Source: Tretioscincus oriximinensis
Taxonomy: Eukaryota > Chordata > Lepidosauria > Squamata > Gymnophthalmidae
NCBI GenBank assembly: GCA_022410635.1
Contig: JAJVDF010000194.1
Span: 1,466,576-1,530,575, forward strand
Direction: 5' to 3'
Length of the DNA: 64,000 nt
In this document: piece by piece, positions 12,295-24,177 of the stretch
Numbering within the stretch: the stretch's first letter is position 1
Layout of the letters: every line of letters begins with the position of its first letter
The notes under the pieces: generated by a model
What the model saw: the letters and a program-made list of their open reading frames with translations, nothing else
What the model was told of the DNA's origin: nothing
Database searches by the model: none
Made by a program: the position numbers and the translations under genes

Positions 12295-13980
12295 CAAACG
12301 GTGTTATACAGTAATTTCATGAAAAGATATACTGTACATATGTAGCAGATCTGTCCCATTGTGAGACAGAAACTTTCCTATTCATCCTCAGACAACCTTG
12401 GCACAATTTTAAAACTATGAAGAGATCTCATTGCTTCATAGTTTATGCAATAGAAATGGTACTTGGTTTACAACCAACGTGAATCTTTATCAATAGCTGA
12501 GCAATAAGGCCTGTCAACCTTTTCTCTCAAAAAATATGAAGAACAAAAGTCATTTAATAAAGCAGAATGTCGAAAGAGCAAGGTTAGGTAAAGGGAAATA
12601 TTTTTTTACCCAACAGACAGTTACAGTGGAATTTATTACCTCACAAGATTTGTTGATGGCAAACAACCAGGATAGTTGAATAAGAGGCTTATGATGTCAT
12701 TAAAAAGAAGTTTGCTATGGCTATCAATCATCATGTCTGAGTGCTGCTTCAGTACTTCTGGTAGAATGCCATGAAGAATGAATTTGGGAGTGCCTGAGTC
12801 TCCATCATGAACTAAGGCAGCTAAGAAAGTGCAATATTAGCATAGTTCTTGTGAGCTTCCCAATAGTATTTGGCTGAAAAAATTTAGTTCAGTGTACTAG
12901 ACTAAATAAAGCACTAGGATTTTTTTCTCTGACTTAAAATTTCATTATTAAGCAAAATTATCTGCATTTATTTCACTTATGAAAATTGTAACTGGAGGTT
13001 CTCTCTGTGATTTTGCCTGGTGAGGACATCAGTCAGTATGTAGACAGTAAGTTGTTGCTTTAAAATGAGAAATCTATTCCTTTATTATAAATACATACAG
13101 TAATTCGTGAATGAGTGGTTTGAAGAGCTAATGTACATTTGACCAAAACACAAAGAAAAAACCTTTTTTAGTAAAACCAAATAGCATTTAATTTTTTCAG
13201 AGTTACTTGTTCAAGGTTGTGCGAACCTTATTGTATTTGATGGACATTGTTTTAGTACATTAGGTATTTTGGTTCCCACTTTAGTTGGAGTTTGCTAAAA
13301 TTGTGTGGGACTTTATGTTTACATGTCATACTTACATTACTGAAGTGAAACAAGCCATGCAGTATGACTCATAGCTCAACTGATTGATCCAAAGGGCATC
13401 AAATGGACATAGGACAGAGAGAGAATTTTAAAACCCACACTGTTCTCAGGCACCCCTCAATATGAAGCCTTTAAAGACAGGCAGCTGTCATGGAACAGAT
13501 GCTCCCATTGTTAACAGTATGCTAGGAATATGTGTAACAAGTACATTGTCCTGAATAACACATTGTGCATCCCATGGTAGCAGGTGCTAGTATAAGAACA
13601 TTTGTTCTAGAAAAATCTTTCGCCTCCTCCTCCACTTTTAAATGCACTACCATTAACTTTTGTTTCTAAGAGTGGGTTAATACTTACCTGTTCAGGAATG
13701 TCTCCACAAACAAGTCCCAGTTGGTGAAGAATGGGAACTATTGGAGCTTTTCAGATGCTGAGCACTGGAATAAAATTAAAGCTAAAGTGCAGCATTGTAC
13801 TTTTATTCTTATTATAATTCAGGAATAGACTAAAGGTTTCTAAAATAAGCTTGTAACATGATGGACAGTTATTCTTTACATTCCAGATATTGAAATAACA
13901 CTTTATGACATCTCCGGTAGGAACTGGGACATCGTAATCAAAAAAATAAAAACTTGGAACTTAATCAGTGTATTCAAGTT
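12295..13980. other. Non-coding stretch, nothing recognised
   Basis: AT-rich, with no frame above chance and no repeat that I can identify. Confidence 0.55.
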
Positions 13981-14160
13981 CTACTGCTTCTCTTTCAAAA
14001 CTTTGTAGTTTCTTTGTTGAAAGACTACAGTCCTGACGTCTGAGATAGAATGTCCTGGAAGGTTGAAGTGTTCAGCAACTGGTTTCTGTGTGTTGCTATC
14101 AGCAAAGGACTTAACAAAATGGTTTCCTGGCCAATTATACATTTTTATGACATCTGTTAA
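13981..14160 (-). pseudogene. Penelope-like retroelement remnant, C-terminal endonuclease region
   Basis: Read on the minus strand, one uninterrupted frame of about 59 codons runs to a TAG at 13981-13983. It contains KPVAEHFNLPGHSISDV followed by FQQRNYK. This is the sequence style found just after the GIY-YIG core of Penelope/Neptune elements (known copies read roughly KPVGEHFN-PGHS-D). Penelope elements encode a telomerase-like reverse transcriptase joined to a GIY-YIG endonuclease. Only the last part is visible. Upstream, the core motif and the whole reverse transcriptase are absent or unrecognisable. I am fairly sure of the family from the conserved EHFN-PGHS pattern. Confidence 0.75.
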
Positions 14161-14334
14161 GTAATTGATTTACTATCAGACATTGCCTCTTGTTGCCCCA
14201 GGGACTTTTTCACATGAGAGGATTAGTTTCTGCTATTTACCTGTTTTTCTAAACCTGGAGTTCATACTCTATCACACTTGCATATGCTTTGTCATCTACA
14301 CAGTTTTCTATAAATACCTGACCCTGACATTAGT

Positions 14335-14440
14335 CCCTCAGCATCTGAAGAAGTAAACGTGCTTACGAAAGCTTATGCCACCCACTTTTCTCCTGTTAGT
14401 CCAAAGTGCTACTAGCCCCTTTGCTGGACTTTCTACTAGA
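14335..14440 (+). repeat. Interspersed repeat of the CTGAAGAAGT...ACGAAAGCTTATGCC type, copy 1
   Basis: GCATCTGAAGAAGT, then ACGAAAGCTTATGCC, then GTTAGTCCAAAGTGCTACTAG is a word order I recall from a widespread amniote repeat that often borders Penelope-type sequence. A second copy lies at 53265-53345 and a probable reversed copy at 61213-61300. It sits 175 bp from the Penelope remnant but in the opposite orientation, so I cannot say whether they belong to one element. Confidence 0.55.
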
Positions 14441-17400
14441 CTTAAAACATCTATTTCTCTGAAATTAATAAATCCAGTTAATCGGAGTAAGAAATCTAGA
14501 AGTATGTGGCTTCAAAATGTTCCAGTATTAAAATAATGGTGTGAAACCTAGTAGATGATTAGAAATTAAATGAGAGGGAAAAGAACTAAAACATTTTCAT
14601 CACTCATATTTCACTTAAATTCTTTTTTGGTGCTTGTTTCTTTTTGCAAACGTGTAACAATTATTTACATTTCAGTGATGAAACCTTATTTCTATAGATG
14701 TCATTTTTTCAAATATCTCTTGATTGTAAAGAACAAATCCAAAGAGGTGACTTATCAACAGACCTTCTTCTCCACAGAGAGATCTTTACTCTACAGCAGG
14801 AGAAATGATTGACTTACCCAGTGAACCTCACACAGAGATACAGGAGAATATTTGATTCCTTACAGAAACTGACTAGAATAACAAAAAGTCAAGAAACTAA
14901 ACCATACAAAGGCTTAGTGAAAGAGGACAGCAGAAGGAAATGAAGACAGGGCTTATATACCTTTAAGGAATTGCATAGAAGGAAGAATATTGGTTGCTGT
15001 AGCTTACCATGTGGGCAACACCACATGTAAATCTTTTTTCAGTGCAGTTATTAAAAGTGCACTAGCCTTATAGCATACTGTAATCATAAAAGTAAGGAAG
15101 CTTCAAGTTTTGCTTTAAGAATGTCCACTGAGGTCAATTGTGCTGAAACTTCTTCTGGATTACCATAGGAGGCAGCTGATAGATAGGTAGGTTGCCTTTA
15201 GAGGGAAAGGGAAATGTAGGATTTTATGGGAGAAACAATTATAAGCCTACTTTTATATCTACTGGAAGCTTTTAGAACCAGTTAAGTTGAAGCTAGAAGA
15301 AGCCAGTCTAGTGAAAGTTGCAGGAGAGGCAATGTGTCCCCAAAGAGGGTCTATTTGCTCAGTGTGCTAGGTCAATGAGTCCCTGAAAGGGTCCAACAGC
15401 AGCAGTTTTATTATTGATAATAAGCATCAATTACAAAAGGTGAATGCCGAATCCCCCCTCCATTCCCATTCCTTAATCAGTCCTGTTTCATTCACTTTCC
15501 CCAGAGAACACATGGTCGCAGCTATGCTTTGGATCCCACACATTCCTTATCCTCATATCAGGTCCCCTTCGGTGGATGTCCTTTGGCAGCAACTTTCACC
15601 CTCTGTCTGTCTGTCCATCCATCCATCTTTCTTTTTCTTTCTTTTTTTTACATAAGATTTCCCCATTTTATAGTTATAAAAATTATAAAGCCACAACCCC
15701 ATGCATGCTTATTCTTTTTGCTTGGCATCCACTGCCCTGGATAGGCAGCCCCTTTTAGTATTCAAAAGAGCACATAAATAAACCTTTGTCCATCTGTCCT
15801 TTGCTGCCTGTTTTTCTTCCTAGTGTGCACGAGGTTCTCCTGGCAAATACCCCTTGCAACCTGCTGATATATTCATGAGCATAGCAATGGAATATGGGAG
15901 CACTGAAGTGTGGGAGCCACTGATAGTGTGCATGAGGAACATGCACAGCCGCTACCCCTGTCAACCCGTTACATAGTGAACAAACAAATGTTAGGCTAAT
16001 TTCCTAACGTCCTTTCCATCCCTTTACAACACAGAAGCCTTCATTTTGGCGTGGGCAGCAGTGAATCTTTAAAATAATGGAAAAAAAATAGTTGCCACAA
16101 CAGAGGTTAGGACAAAGTATAGTTGACTGTCAGAGCCGCTGTACACCCGTTTCAGGACTCCCCCTGATAGCCATTGGCCAGGCAAGGAAAGGAACATCTC
16201 CCTGTCCCTTTAAGAGCCAAAATCTGAAATGGCAGCAAATGTGTTTCCACAATGAGAAAATAGTTGCCAGAATTCAGAGAAACACCATCTGCACTGGATT
16301 TGAAGCACAACTCCATTCTTGCAGTGTTTGGCTCTGGATGCTTCCCAATTGGGATAAAGGGAACCATGTGTGCCTAGTGTAAAACAACACAGCTTTGGGA
16401 CCTAGTTTTCACTTTATGTGGACAAGGTCAGAGTAAATTTAGGGGTACCGTGGTGATGAGGTTACTGTGGTAAAGCAATAAGAGCAAGTATTTGGCAGAA
16501 GATCTCTGGAATACAGAAGCATGATAATGGCATTACTTGTGATTAAACAAGTAATGTACACATGGTTGATTACATATACTTCTGTACAAATAATAAATTT
16601 TGGTAGAGACAAAGACATTGCCGTGGTGATTGTGTCAATCAGTGTCTTTTCAGAAGGAAGGGGTAGGGAGATGAGTAGCTGGGCTGTGACAGGAAAGCAC
16701 ACAACAAAAGCAAGAAACATTTTCATCCCAGTGGGGGGCACAAATTGTCCAATGGGAGGGTAGAAAAAGCAGAGGTTGGTGAGAAAGTTCCAATCAGGAT
16801 TGCAATTTATTCATTAGAAAGGCAGGTGAGAGTCCTTTCATCCAATCCCTGTTTAGCTGGCTTAACCAGATTTGGAAGCAATGGAATTGGTGCAGAGTTA
16901 ATGTGAATTGAGTTAACTTGCACTTGCCACAGTTTTCTTAGAAAAATCTGCTCAGATACCATATTGTTATGCAAACAATGCATGACTACTACCATTTTCC
17001 ATTTGGGGCAAAAGGGAAATGAAAGTGGGCAGCACTGATTGAAGCACCTTATACACCCAGTTTGCTCTAGCTGGGATGCAGCCAGGGAAACATAATGTTT
17101 CAATGTTATAATAGCTTTACTGTGAGACTGGAATTCTGTACTATTAGAATGAAACAGTTCAACAGGAGAAGTGGTCTAAATGCTTCAGAATGCAGCCATC
17201 ATAGAAAAGATGGTCATCTTGAACTGCTTAGTCCAGAATATGCTCTATCCAATGTAAGCACAGCATACAATCCTTGGACTATTTGCTTAAATGCTGGACC
17301 ATTTTACCAGTAAATGTGTAATGCCCTTACGAAGCATTGGCTATCACCATGTGTAAAATGGTTTATTTCTGACACAACTTGGTTAATTCTCTCCATTCCA

Positions 17401-18547
17401 TAAGATTGTGATCAAGCAACATATGTAGTTGCAAAAGAAATGTAGATTTGTGGCAAATACTGAAGAAGAAAAAAAAATCAGCTTGCATATATTTTCTTTT
17501 ATTAATGGAGTGAGGAAGAAAAATAGCTCAGAAAATTATCCTGTGGTAATTTTTACTCCAGCTCTAACGAGAATTACAAGATACAAAACAACAAAGATAC
17601 TGTTTTCATTGCAAATATGAAACAAATGCATGCACAGAAGAGCTGAATAAAAGACACTATTGAATTTTCTGTTAATTAAATTTCTGTTTCATTATTATTT
17701 TGCTTAGCCTAGATTTACCCAAGTTGCTTCCAACATGTCACATGAATGTTTAAGCATTTTCTTGCTTGTAGACACAGGAAAATAGTTATATATACAATAG
17801 TTAATCACTAGTCATGGTGATACAAAGGACATAGGGATTTGCCTTGAAAATGTATGGGCTACTTTCAGAAATGGTGAGCCTACAGCAATGCAATGCAATC
17901 AATTATCCTCAAAATATGTGAAAGCAGACAGCAAGAGAACAAAACGGACCCTTTCCTGAATCAAGACTTTGCCTCAGCCACCTGACAGCAGTCTGGATAG
18001 AAAAAGTCTTAAGGATCAAGATGGGGGTTGTGATACCATATAATACAGCACATTCGTATAACAACAAAATGCCAATTTAGGAGCTCAATCAAACTTCTAT
18101 TCCAGCTTATTCTTTTAAATAGCTATTCTTTTTCAGAAGCAGTTTAGATGTATTCACCAAGGAGCTTTTGGATCTCCCATTGTGCCTCTTGCCTATCACC
18201 TCATCTACTCCTTCTATGATCTTGTTAGGACCCAGAACCACTTGGGCACTTTGGGCAGACCCACAACTTGGAATGTCCCCTTGACCTTTGGCCTTGGCCA
18301 AGCTGGAGGCAAAGTGTCCCTCAGAGAGAGAAACTGCCAGCTTCCCCATTCCTTGCAGAGATCCTGTTTCCTATTTTGTAGTTTAGTTTTTTCTCTGCCT
18401 GCTTTTCTATGCTACTCCTAGCCTCTTTGGCCAATCTGCACCCAGTCTCACTCACAGGAAACATTCCTGCTGTTTGTGAGAAGTTGGTTGAGGAATCCGT
18501 TTATATTCAGCCAGCCCAGGCACTGCTGCTAGAAATAAGATGGAGTT
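14441..18547. other. Non-coding stretch with a pyrimidine-rich patch
   Basis: No gene is recognised in about 4.1 kb. At 15600-15652 there is a CTGTC/CCAT/CTTT pyrimidine tract. The frames at 16092-16382 plus and 16439-16741 minus overlap each other in part on opposite strands and show no family motif. I would not call either a gene. Confidence 0.5.
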
Positions 18548-19751
18548 TGTTTATTTATTTATTTATACTTATACCCTGCCCTATACCCGAAGTTCTCAGG
18601 GCGGCCAACAGTAAAACATCAATACAAAATTAAAACAGCATGAANCAATATCTAAAAGTAGTGAAAGAAATGACATTTTTTCAGCCAAAGGCCAGCTAAA
18701 AGACATGTGTATTCAAAGATATTTTAAAACAATACAGTGTAGATGAGAGGCACACCTCGAGGGGGAGACTATTCCAAAGACAGGGGGCAACCACCGAGAA
18801 GGCCCTAGCCCGGGTTCCAACTTCACTGGCTGTTGAAACGGATGGTACAACCAGGAGGGCCTCGCCTGCAGATCTTAAGGCACGGATAGGTTGGTATGGG
18901 AGAAGGTGTTCCTTTAGATATTTGGGGCCCAAGTTATTTAGGGCTTTATAAGTTAAAGTCAGTACCTTGAATTGGGCTCGGTAGCGAATTGGCAGCCAGT
19001 GCAGCTCTTTCAAGACTGGCATGATGTGTGTGTGGCCAGCCATTCCCTTCAGCAGTCTAGCAGTTTCATTCTGCACCAACTGCAGCTACCGAACCATTTT
19101 CAAGGGCAGCCCCATATAGAACGCATTATAGTAGTCCAACCTGGAAGTTACCAGAGTATGGATTGCTGTGGCTAAATCATCCCTGTTCAGAAGTGGCCAT
19201 AACTGGCAAAACAGATATAACTGGAAGTAGGCACTCCTGGCCACCGCCTCCACCTGTCTCACTTCACGAACTCGGGATGCTCCGACATACAGCACCTCCG
19301 TCTTGTCTGGATTCAGCTTCAATTGATTGGCCCCCATCCAGCCCGTTACTGCCTCCAGGCACCTTTCAAGCACTTCAACCGCCTCTCCTGATACAGTTGG
19401 AACAGAGAGATAGAGCTGAATGTCATCTGCATATTCATGACACCTTACTCTAAATCTCCTGATGACCTCTCCCAGTGGCTTCATATAGATGTTGAACAGC
19501 ATGGGGAGAGGATTGACCCCGAGGAACCCCACAAGTGAGCTCCCAGGGTGTNGAGCAAGAATCCCCCACCATCACTCTCTGGAAGCAGCCTTGGAGATAG
19601 GAGTGGAACCACTGCAGTGCATGGTCAATGGTATCAAAAGCTGCTGAGAGGTCCAGGAAAACCAACAGAATCGTATTGCCCCAATCCCTCTCTTGAAGCA
19701 GGTCATCAACCAGGGCGACCAAGGCAGTTTCCGTGCCATGACTAGGCCTGG
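18548..19751 (-). mobile_element. L2-clade LINE fragment, minus strand
   Basis: The 3' end of the element lies at the left: in reverse it reads GCCGCCCTGAG ... GGGTATAGGGCAGG and runs into an ATAAATAAATA tail at 18548-18570. To the right, in reverse, come the ORF2 C-terminus and the second half of the reverse transcriptase. Homology to the plus-strand copy at 35790-38080 ends near 19751, so the endonuclease and the first part of the reverse transcriptase are missing, as expected for a 5'-truncated insertion. FLDLSAAFDTIDH and LNPDKTEVL are typical of the L2 clade. Confidence 0.9.
18696..19751 (-). pseudogene. L2-clade ORF2 remnant (reverse transcriptase to C-terminus)
   Basis: Reverse transcriptase motifs occur in the expected order across two or three frames: FLDLSAAFDTIDH (about 19640), CGVPRG (about 19520), YADDIQLYLSV with the catalytic YADD box (about 19430), then KLNPDKTEVL. 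The C-terminal part ends with LWNSLPLEV and a stop near 18696. After YVGASRVREV the reading jumps to QVEAVARSAYFQ. The plus-strand copy has about 30 extra residues there, so this copy carries an internal deletion. Frame changes near 19545 and 19085 make it non-functional. Confidence 0.88.
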
Positions 19752-22628
19752 GCTATTCACAAGTGTGGCATCTAATCCCTCACCAATTAGCTACTTAGAA
19801 TCAATTTTGTAGACCTTAAATTGACCTCTCTTCTTTCTGGGACAGAGGCAGAAAGGGAAAGATTAGCCAAAGGCCATTACAGTCCAATCAGCCAGCTGAC
19901 AATAGTTAACCAGCCAGAGAGGATTCATCAGGGCCACTGCCATATTTTAAGAGACAGAAATTGTGATGTCTTCTTGTCAAAAATATAATTCTGAATCCAG
20001 AGATTCAGACTAATAGATGGGCACAGGACACATGATCTGGGGAATGAAATAAGGGAAACATGTGCCTTCTGTGTCCCCAAATGCCAAAGGTCAGACAGGA
20101 ATTCTATCTAAACTGTCCTTAGCTCTACAGCTACTCCCCCCCCCCCCCTTCATTTGCATTTCGATAGAGCTTTGACGTGTGGGCAGAGCAGCTTTATCTG
20201 CTGCTTTGGGGCACCAATGGAATATTTTCCAAGATAGATTTTGCCATCTCTCCTTAAAGTTTGGCTTTATCCTCTTCCTCTGGAAGAGGCCCCCATTGGG
20301 AAGATTTTGCCTTCTCCATTGCCTCATCTGGCCATCTTCCAAATGATTTCCATACTGTTGTTTATCTTGATGATTATGTCTGCAGGCATCTCATTGTTTC
20401 CTCTGCTAAAGTGTTTTGCCTTGCTGGTTAATATCATGTTCTGGACAGTGACCCAATAGGACCTTGACTCAGGGAAGTAGCTGCAGTAGCAGCAGGGGAG
20501 AGACAAAAGCCAGCCAAGTTTAAAGGGCTGTTTGCTGCTGTGCTGCTGATAGAGATCAGCTTTGTCACAATAGACCCACCTGGGCTTCACTGGCATGATC
20601 CCAGAGATCAACCATGTGCCTTTGGTTGACCTAATTATACTTGAATATGAGGGGGGGGGGAATAAAGAGGCAGGAGGCAAGAATCAGGTGGGGAAAAGTG
20701 AGATTTAATCTGGGCAAGGATTTAGGTATGGTCAGAAAAGTGGGCATGAAGGAAATGATATTAAAGCAACAGCTGGAAATATGATTAGAGGAAGGTTAGA
20801 GTCAGGCAGGTCAGATGATACAAAAACCTCCCAAACTTCTCTGGTCTTGATGACGAATTCCTGACTCAAACAGGAAATAATGTTTCTGTCCTTTTAACCA
20901 TGTGCTCGGCAAATGCCATGTGTTAGATTCCACCATTAAGGAGAAGAAGAAGCCAAGGATCATTGAAGTTACCATGGTGACAAAGTGGCTGAATAGGAAT
21001 GCAGACACTATTTGAATAAGATAAACAAGCTATTTCAATTACAGTAACTCTAAAAAGAAGTACATAAACTTCTATATATTACAAACTATGGAATATTAAT
21101 TCAGAGGCTTGTAAAATTGTTATTGCAAAAACAGCAAAGAGGTTTTGGCTATACAGAAGAAATATACAGATGATTCTAAACCCTACAGGTTAATATGTAA
21201 GAACCCAACATTTAAACCAGTTTTGGTTGCCATCTCTGTTTTTGTCTGTAAATATTGTACACTGCAAACCTGTTGTATTCTGTAACTATGACTACAGGGG
21301 GTTGAGCCACACCAGCCCCTTCCTTCTTCTTGCCTCTGAGTACCTAACTCCACCTCACCTCCTTCCTGCTACCAGTCCCTTTCGTTCTTCCCAGTCTTCA
21401 CCCTTTTACCCAAAACATGTGGCTTCATAATCCTAACCCTGTGGTCCATCTGGGATGGCCCCTCTATAAAAAGGCACTTACATACTGATTTGAAGTAGTG
21501 TTGATGACAATATAGCACTCTGTGGCATCCTATAATCAAGATGCTAAAACAAATAAGTATAATCATCCAGTACCAGAAAAAATAAACCTAAAAGAAATGT
21601 AGTACTTTTGAATTATGGTCTCAGACCAACAACAACGAAAGAGTGCCTATTACAATCACAGTAATAATTATTATGATAAAATAAACAAAGCAATTGTAAT
21701 GTATACAAAAATAAATGTAATTTAAATAAACTTATAAAATCGGTTTGGGATTAAAAAGTAAGTTTTCAATCTACAAAGTAAATTAATAAAACCCCAGTTT
21801 TACCGCTTGATAACTTGTCCTCCAGGAGAGAATTAATCTAAGATTTATCAGAATGCCAAAAATAAGGCACTACTATGAGGATAATCAGTTCTCTATGAAG
21901 GTCTCAGTAACCAACAGCATACAAAACAACATGAGTGATGATTTATAGATTACCTAACAGGCTTTGGGAGTAAGGAAGGTATTGATGTCTGCCTTCTAAT
22001 AAAGTTGATGGCAGTCAGTTAAAATGAGCTCTAGAGAAGGCCCAGCAATATTTGTTGAGACTGATTGAATAGAGGTATTGAGAGGATTTGTCTCTTAAGA
22101 ATCTGTAAAAAGCAGGTTGAAAGATAAAATAATATGTCTTGGATTTGGGTAGAATTACCATTTTTGCTTTTCTATATCCCAAATGAGGAAGGCACTTTCC
22201 ATCCTTGCTTCCACCACAACAAGATAGGGCAGAACATCCTGTCCCAGTACAAGCAAAGGCTCCATGCTAAGATATGTTGCTTCATAAGTGGGATAAGGCA
22301 TTTTGGATAGTCTTTTCCATTCCAAGTGAAGCTTCTCCTATTTCGGAAGCTTATCACTTCTGGTGGAAACACACCACCCTCATACCTTCATCCAAAGAAA
22401 CACTGTTTCTCTCTTGTCATTGGCCGTTGTGATGTTGACATCCCCCTCCCAAAAATGCTTTGTTTTAAGAAAAAGAAAACAAATTCTGTCATTTCAAAAT
22501 GCTCTACTGTGCAACTATCCTCACCCTATAGTACTTATTTAAAAAAGCAAATCCTCTTCCTCCATTAAAAACGCTCCATTTCGCTGCTGCAAAAGAGAAA
22601 TTTAATCAAAGAAGCTGTGGTTCCTTTC
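19752..22628. other. Non-coding stretch, no gene recognised
   Basis: The region includes a run of nine or more C at about 20138 and of ten G at about 20651. Frames such as 20324-20680 minus show no recognisable motif. From 21580 to 22150 the sequence is very AT-rich. Confidence 0.55.
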
Positions 22629-22758
22629 CAGGGCCTGATTTAGGCTGTATTTTGCCCATGGGCTGCAAGTTGCTTACTTATTTATTTATTTTACTCCCTC
22701 TCTTCTCTCACCTACTTTTAGTTTTATAATAATAACTGGTTGCCTAAATATAGCCCTG
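22629..22758. mobile_element. hAT-type MITE (130 bp) with perfect 8-bp target duplication
   Basis: The left end is CAGGGCCTGATTTAGGC and the right end, reversed, is CAGGGCTATATTTAGGC (14 of 17 match). Both sides are flanked by the identical octamer TTCCTTTC (22621-22628 and 22759-22766). An 8-bp duplication and CAGGG-type ends are hallmarks of hAT transposons. The inside holds a TTATTTATTTATTTTACTCCCTC stretch and no coding capacity. A related, oppositely oriented copy is at 38924-39098. The perfect duplication suggests a relatively young insertion or simply little local mutation. Confidence 0.92.
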
Positions 22759-22963
22759 TTCCTTTCCCTAATCCTTTTTATGCCCTGAAAGCAAAGAGTG
22801 ACCAATAGATAGAGCCTTGCTCTGTCATTAAATCAGAAGATAATCCAAAATGAAGATGTTTTAAAAAGCTATGGTTGCTGGGTTCCCCAACAAACACATG
22901 TGGAAGACACCTCAACTAGAGCAACCAGAATAGCTGCTCTGGGCAGCAGATGATGATGATGAT

Positions 22964-22966
<3 letters not shown>

Positions 22967-22995
<29 letters not shown>

Positions 22996-23005
22996 GGGGG
23001 GGGGG
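22967..23005. repeat. (ATTT)n followed by a G run
   Basis: Seven or so TTTA units end in ten G. It is preceded by a short (GAT)n run at about 22948. Confidence 0.9.
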
Positions 23006-23302
23006 CAGCATTGCTTGAAAAAATTAAAAAATATATTAATGCTGTGAGTCATACGAGACTTAAATTCTGGTGTGAACAGTGTTCTGGGAACAAAAATGAA
23101 GTTTGCCTAGCACTTCCCCCCCATTCCTAATGTGAGTTGAAGCTGGATTTAAATTGTGGTGAAAATAAAATTTATGAAATTATTATCCAAACTTTTAGTT
23201 TACCAACATAAGTAATAAAATGAGTGTGGGAGAGTCATCATTCTGAGGTATAACAATCAATGACAGGGCTCAGAACTTTGGCAGCCTCCACAGACCAGAG
23301 TC

Positions 23303-23415
23303 CTGGTTGGAAACTGGCTAAATGACAGAAAACAGGGAAGTAATGAATTGACAATTCTCTGGGTGAAAAGATTTGAGGTGGAATACCCCAGGGGTTCAAT
23401 ACTGGGACCAGTATT
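23303..23415 (+). mobile_element. CR1 reverse transcriptase scrap
   Basis: The translation contains NWLNDRKQ, then a G-SILGPV block. This matches the NWLKDRKQ ... GVPQ-SVLGPLLF segment of the two large CR1 copies here. Only about 110 bp are retained, bordered on the right by a purine-rich tract. No function remains. Confidence 0.75.
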
Positions 23416-23545
23416 GGGAAGGAAAGGAAGGAAAGAATGGATGAAAGAAGGAAGAAAAGGAAGGAAGATAAATAAGGAAAAACAAAGAAGGAAAGGAAAT
23501 TGGAAAGAAAGAAGGAATGAAAATGGTGCCAAGTGAAAGAAGGGT
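23416..23545. repeat. Purine-rich GGAA/GAAAG tract
   Basis: An imperfect run of GGAA, GAAA and GAAG units covers about 130 bp. The opposite strand is a polypyrimidine tract, and the long open frames seen on both strands here (for example 23257-23556 minus) result from that low complexity. Confidence 0.85.
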
Positions 23546-24024
23546 GAAAGGGGCAAGGGAGGAAATGGATGGAGGCATGGTTGGGAGTGAGAGGAAGGAG
23601 GGGCTAAAGCCTATTGCAGGTCTTCCTATTATATCATTTTCTGGCAAGAAGCAAGCTTGGGGATGGTATGCACCAGCTAGAGACTTGGTTAGAGAATGAT
23701 GGATCGATGAAATAGATGAAACAGGAAACAGATCATTCTTAGAGAAATACAGATTTGATTTCTGAGCAGAGTTTACTATTATGAGTATATTGATCAGAAT
23801 TTATGCTCATGTATGTTTATTGATCAGGAGTTGCGCATCCACATGCAACAGAGATTTACCTTTGGTGGAGAATGACATATTTTTAGTTTTAAATGGGGAG
23901 GGCGAATACGTTTCACATGGATGTGCTTCCCGAATTCAGGAAGAAATTGTTTTAGGAGTATTGATGCTAATGCCTGGTGTTGAGTTGTTTTGGGGGACTG
24001 AAAGTCTAGACCTATAAATTTAGT

Positions 24025-24177
24025 CTAAGGCCTTCGTCACACACATGTCTTTAAACCATCTTCAGTCCTGAGTTACTGGACTAAATCAGAAAAGTGGGTC
24101 ATCGTTCCCCCTAATTTTCAGTCCTTTTCTTCAGGATTGAAGATGGTTTAAAAACATGTGTGTGACAAGGCCCTAAG
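24025..24177. mobile_element. Palindromic non-autonomous DNA element (153 bp)
   Basis: The left arm (24025-24082) starts CTAAGGCCTTCGTCACACAC. The right arm (24120-24177) ends TGTGTGTGACAAGGCCCTAAG. The arms pair over about 55 bp, including AAACCATCTTCA with TGAAGATGGTTT, around a 37-bp centre. There is no coding capacity. I could not find a clear target duplication, so I leave the superfamily open. Confidence 0.75.

Noticed and set aside
23257..23647. Overlapping open frames on both strands near 23400
   Set aside because: They arise from the purine-rich tract and have no domain.
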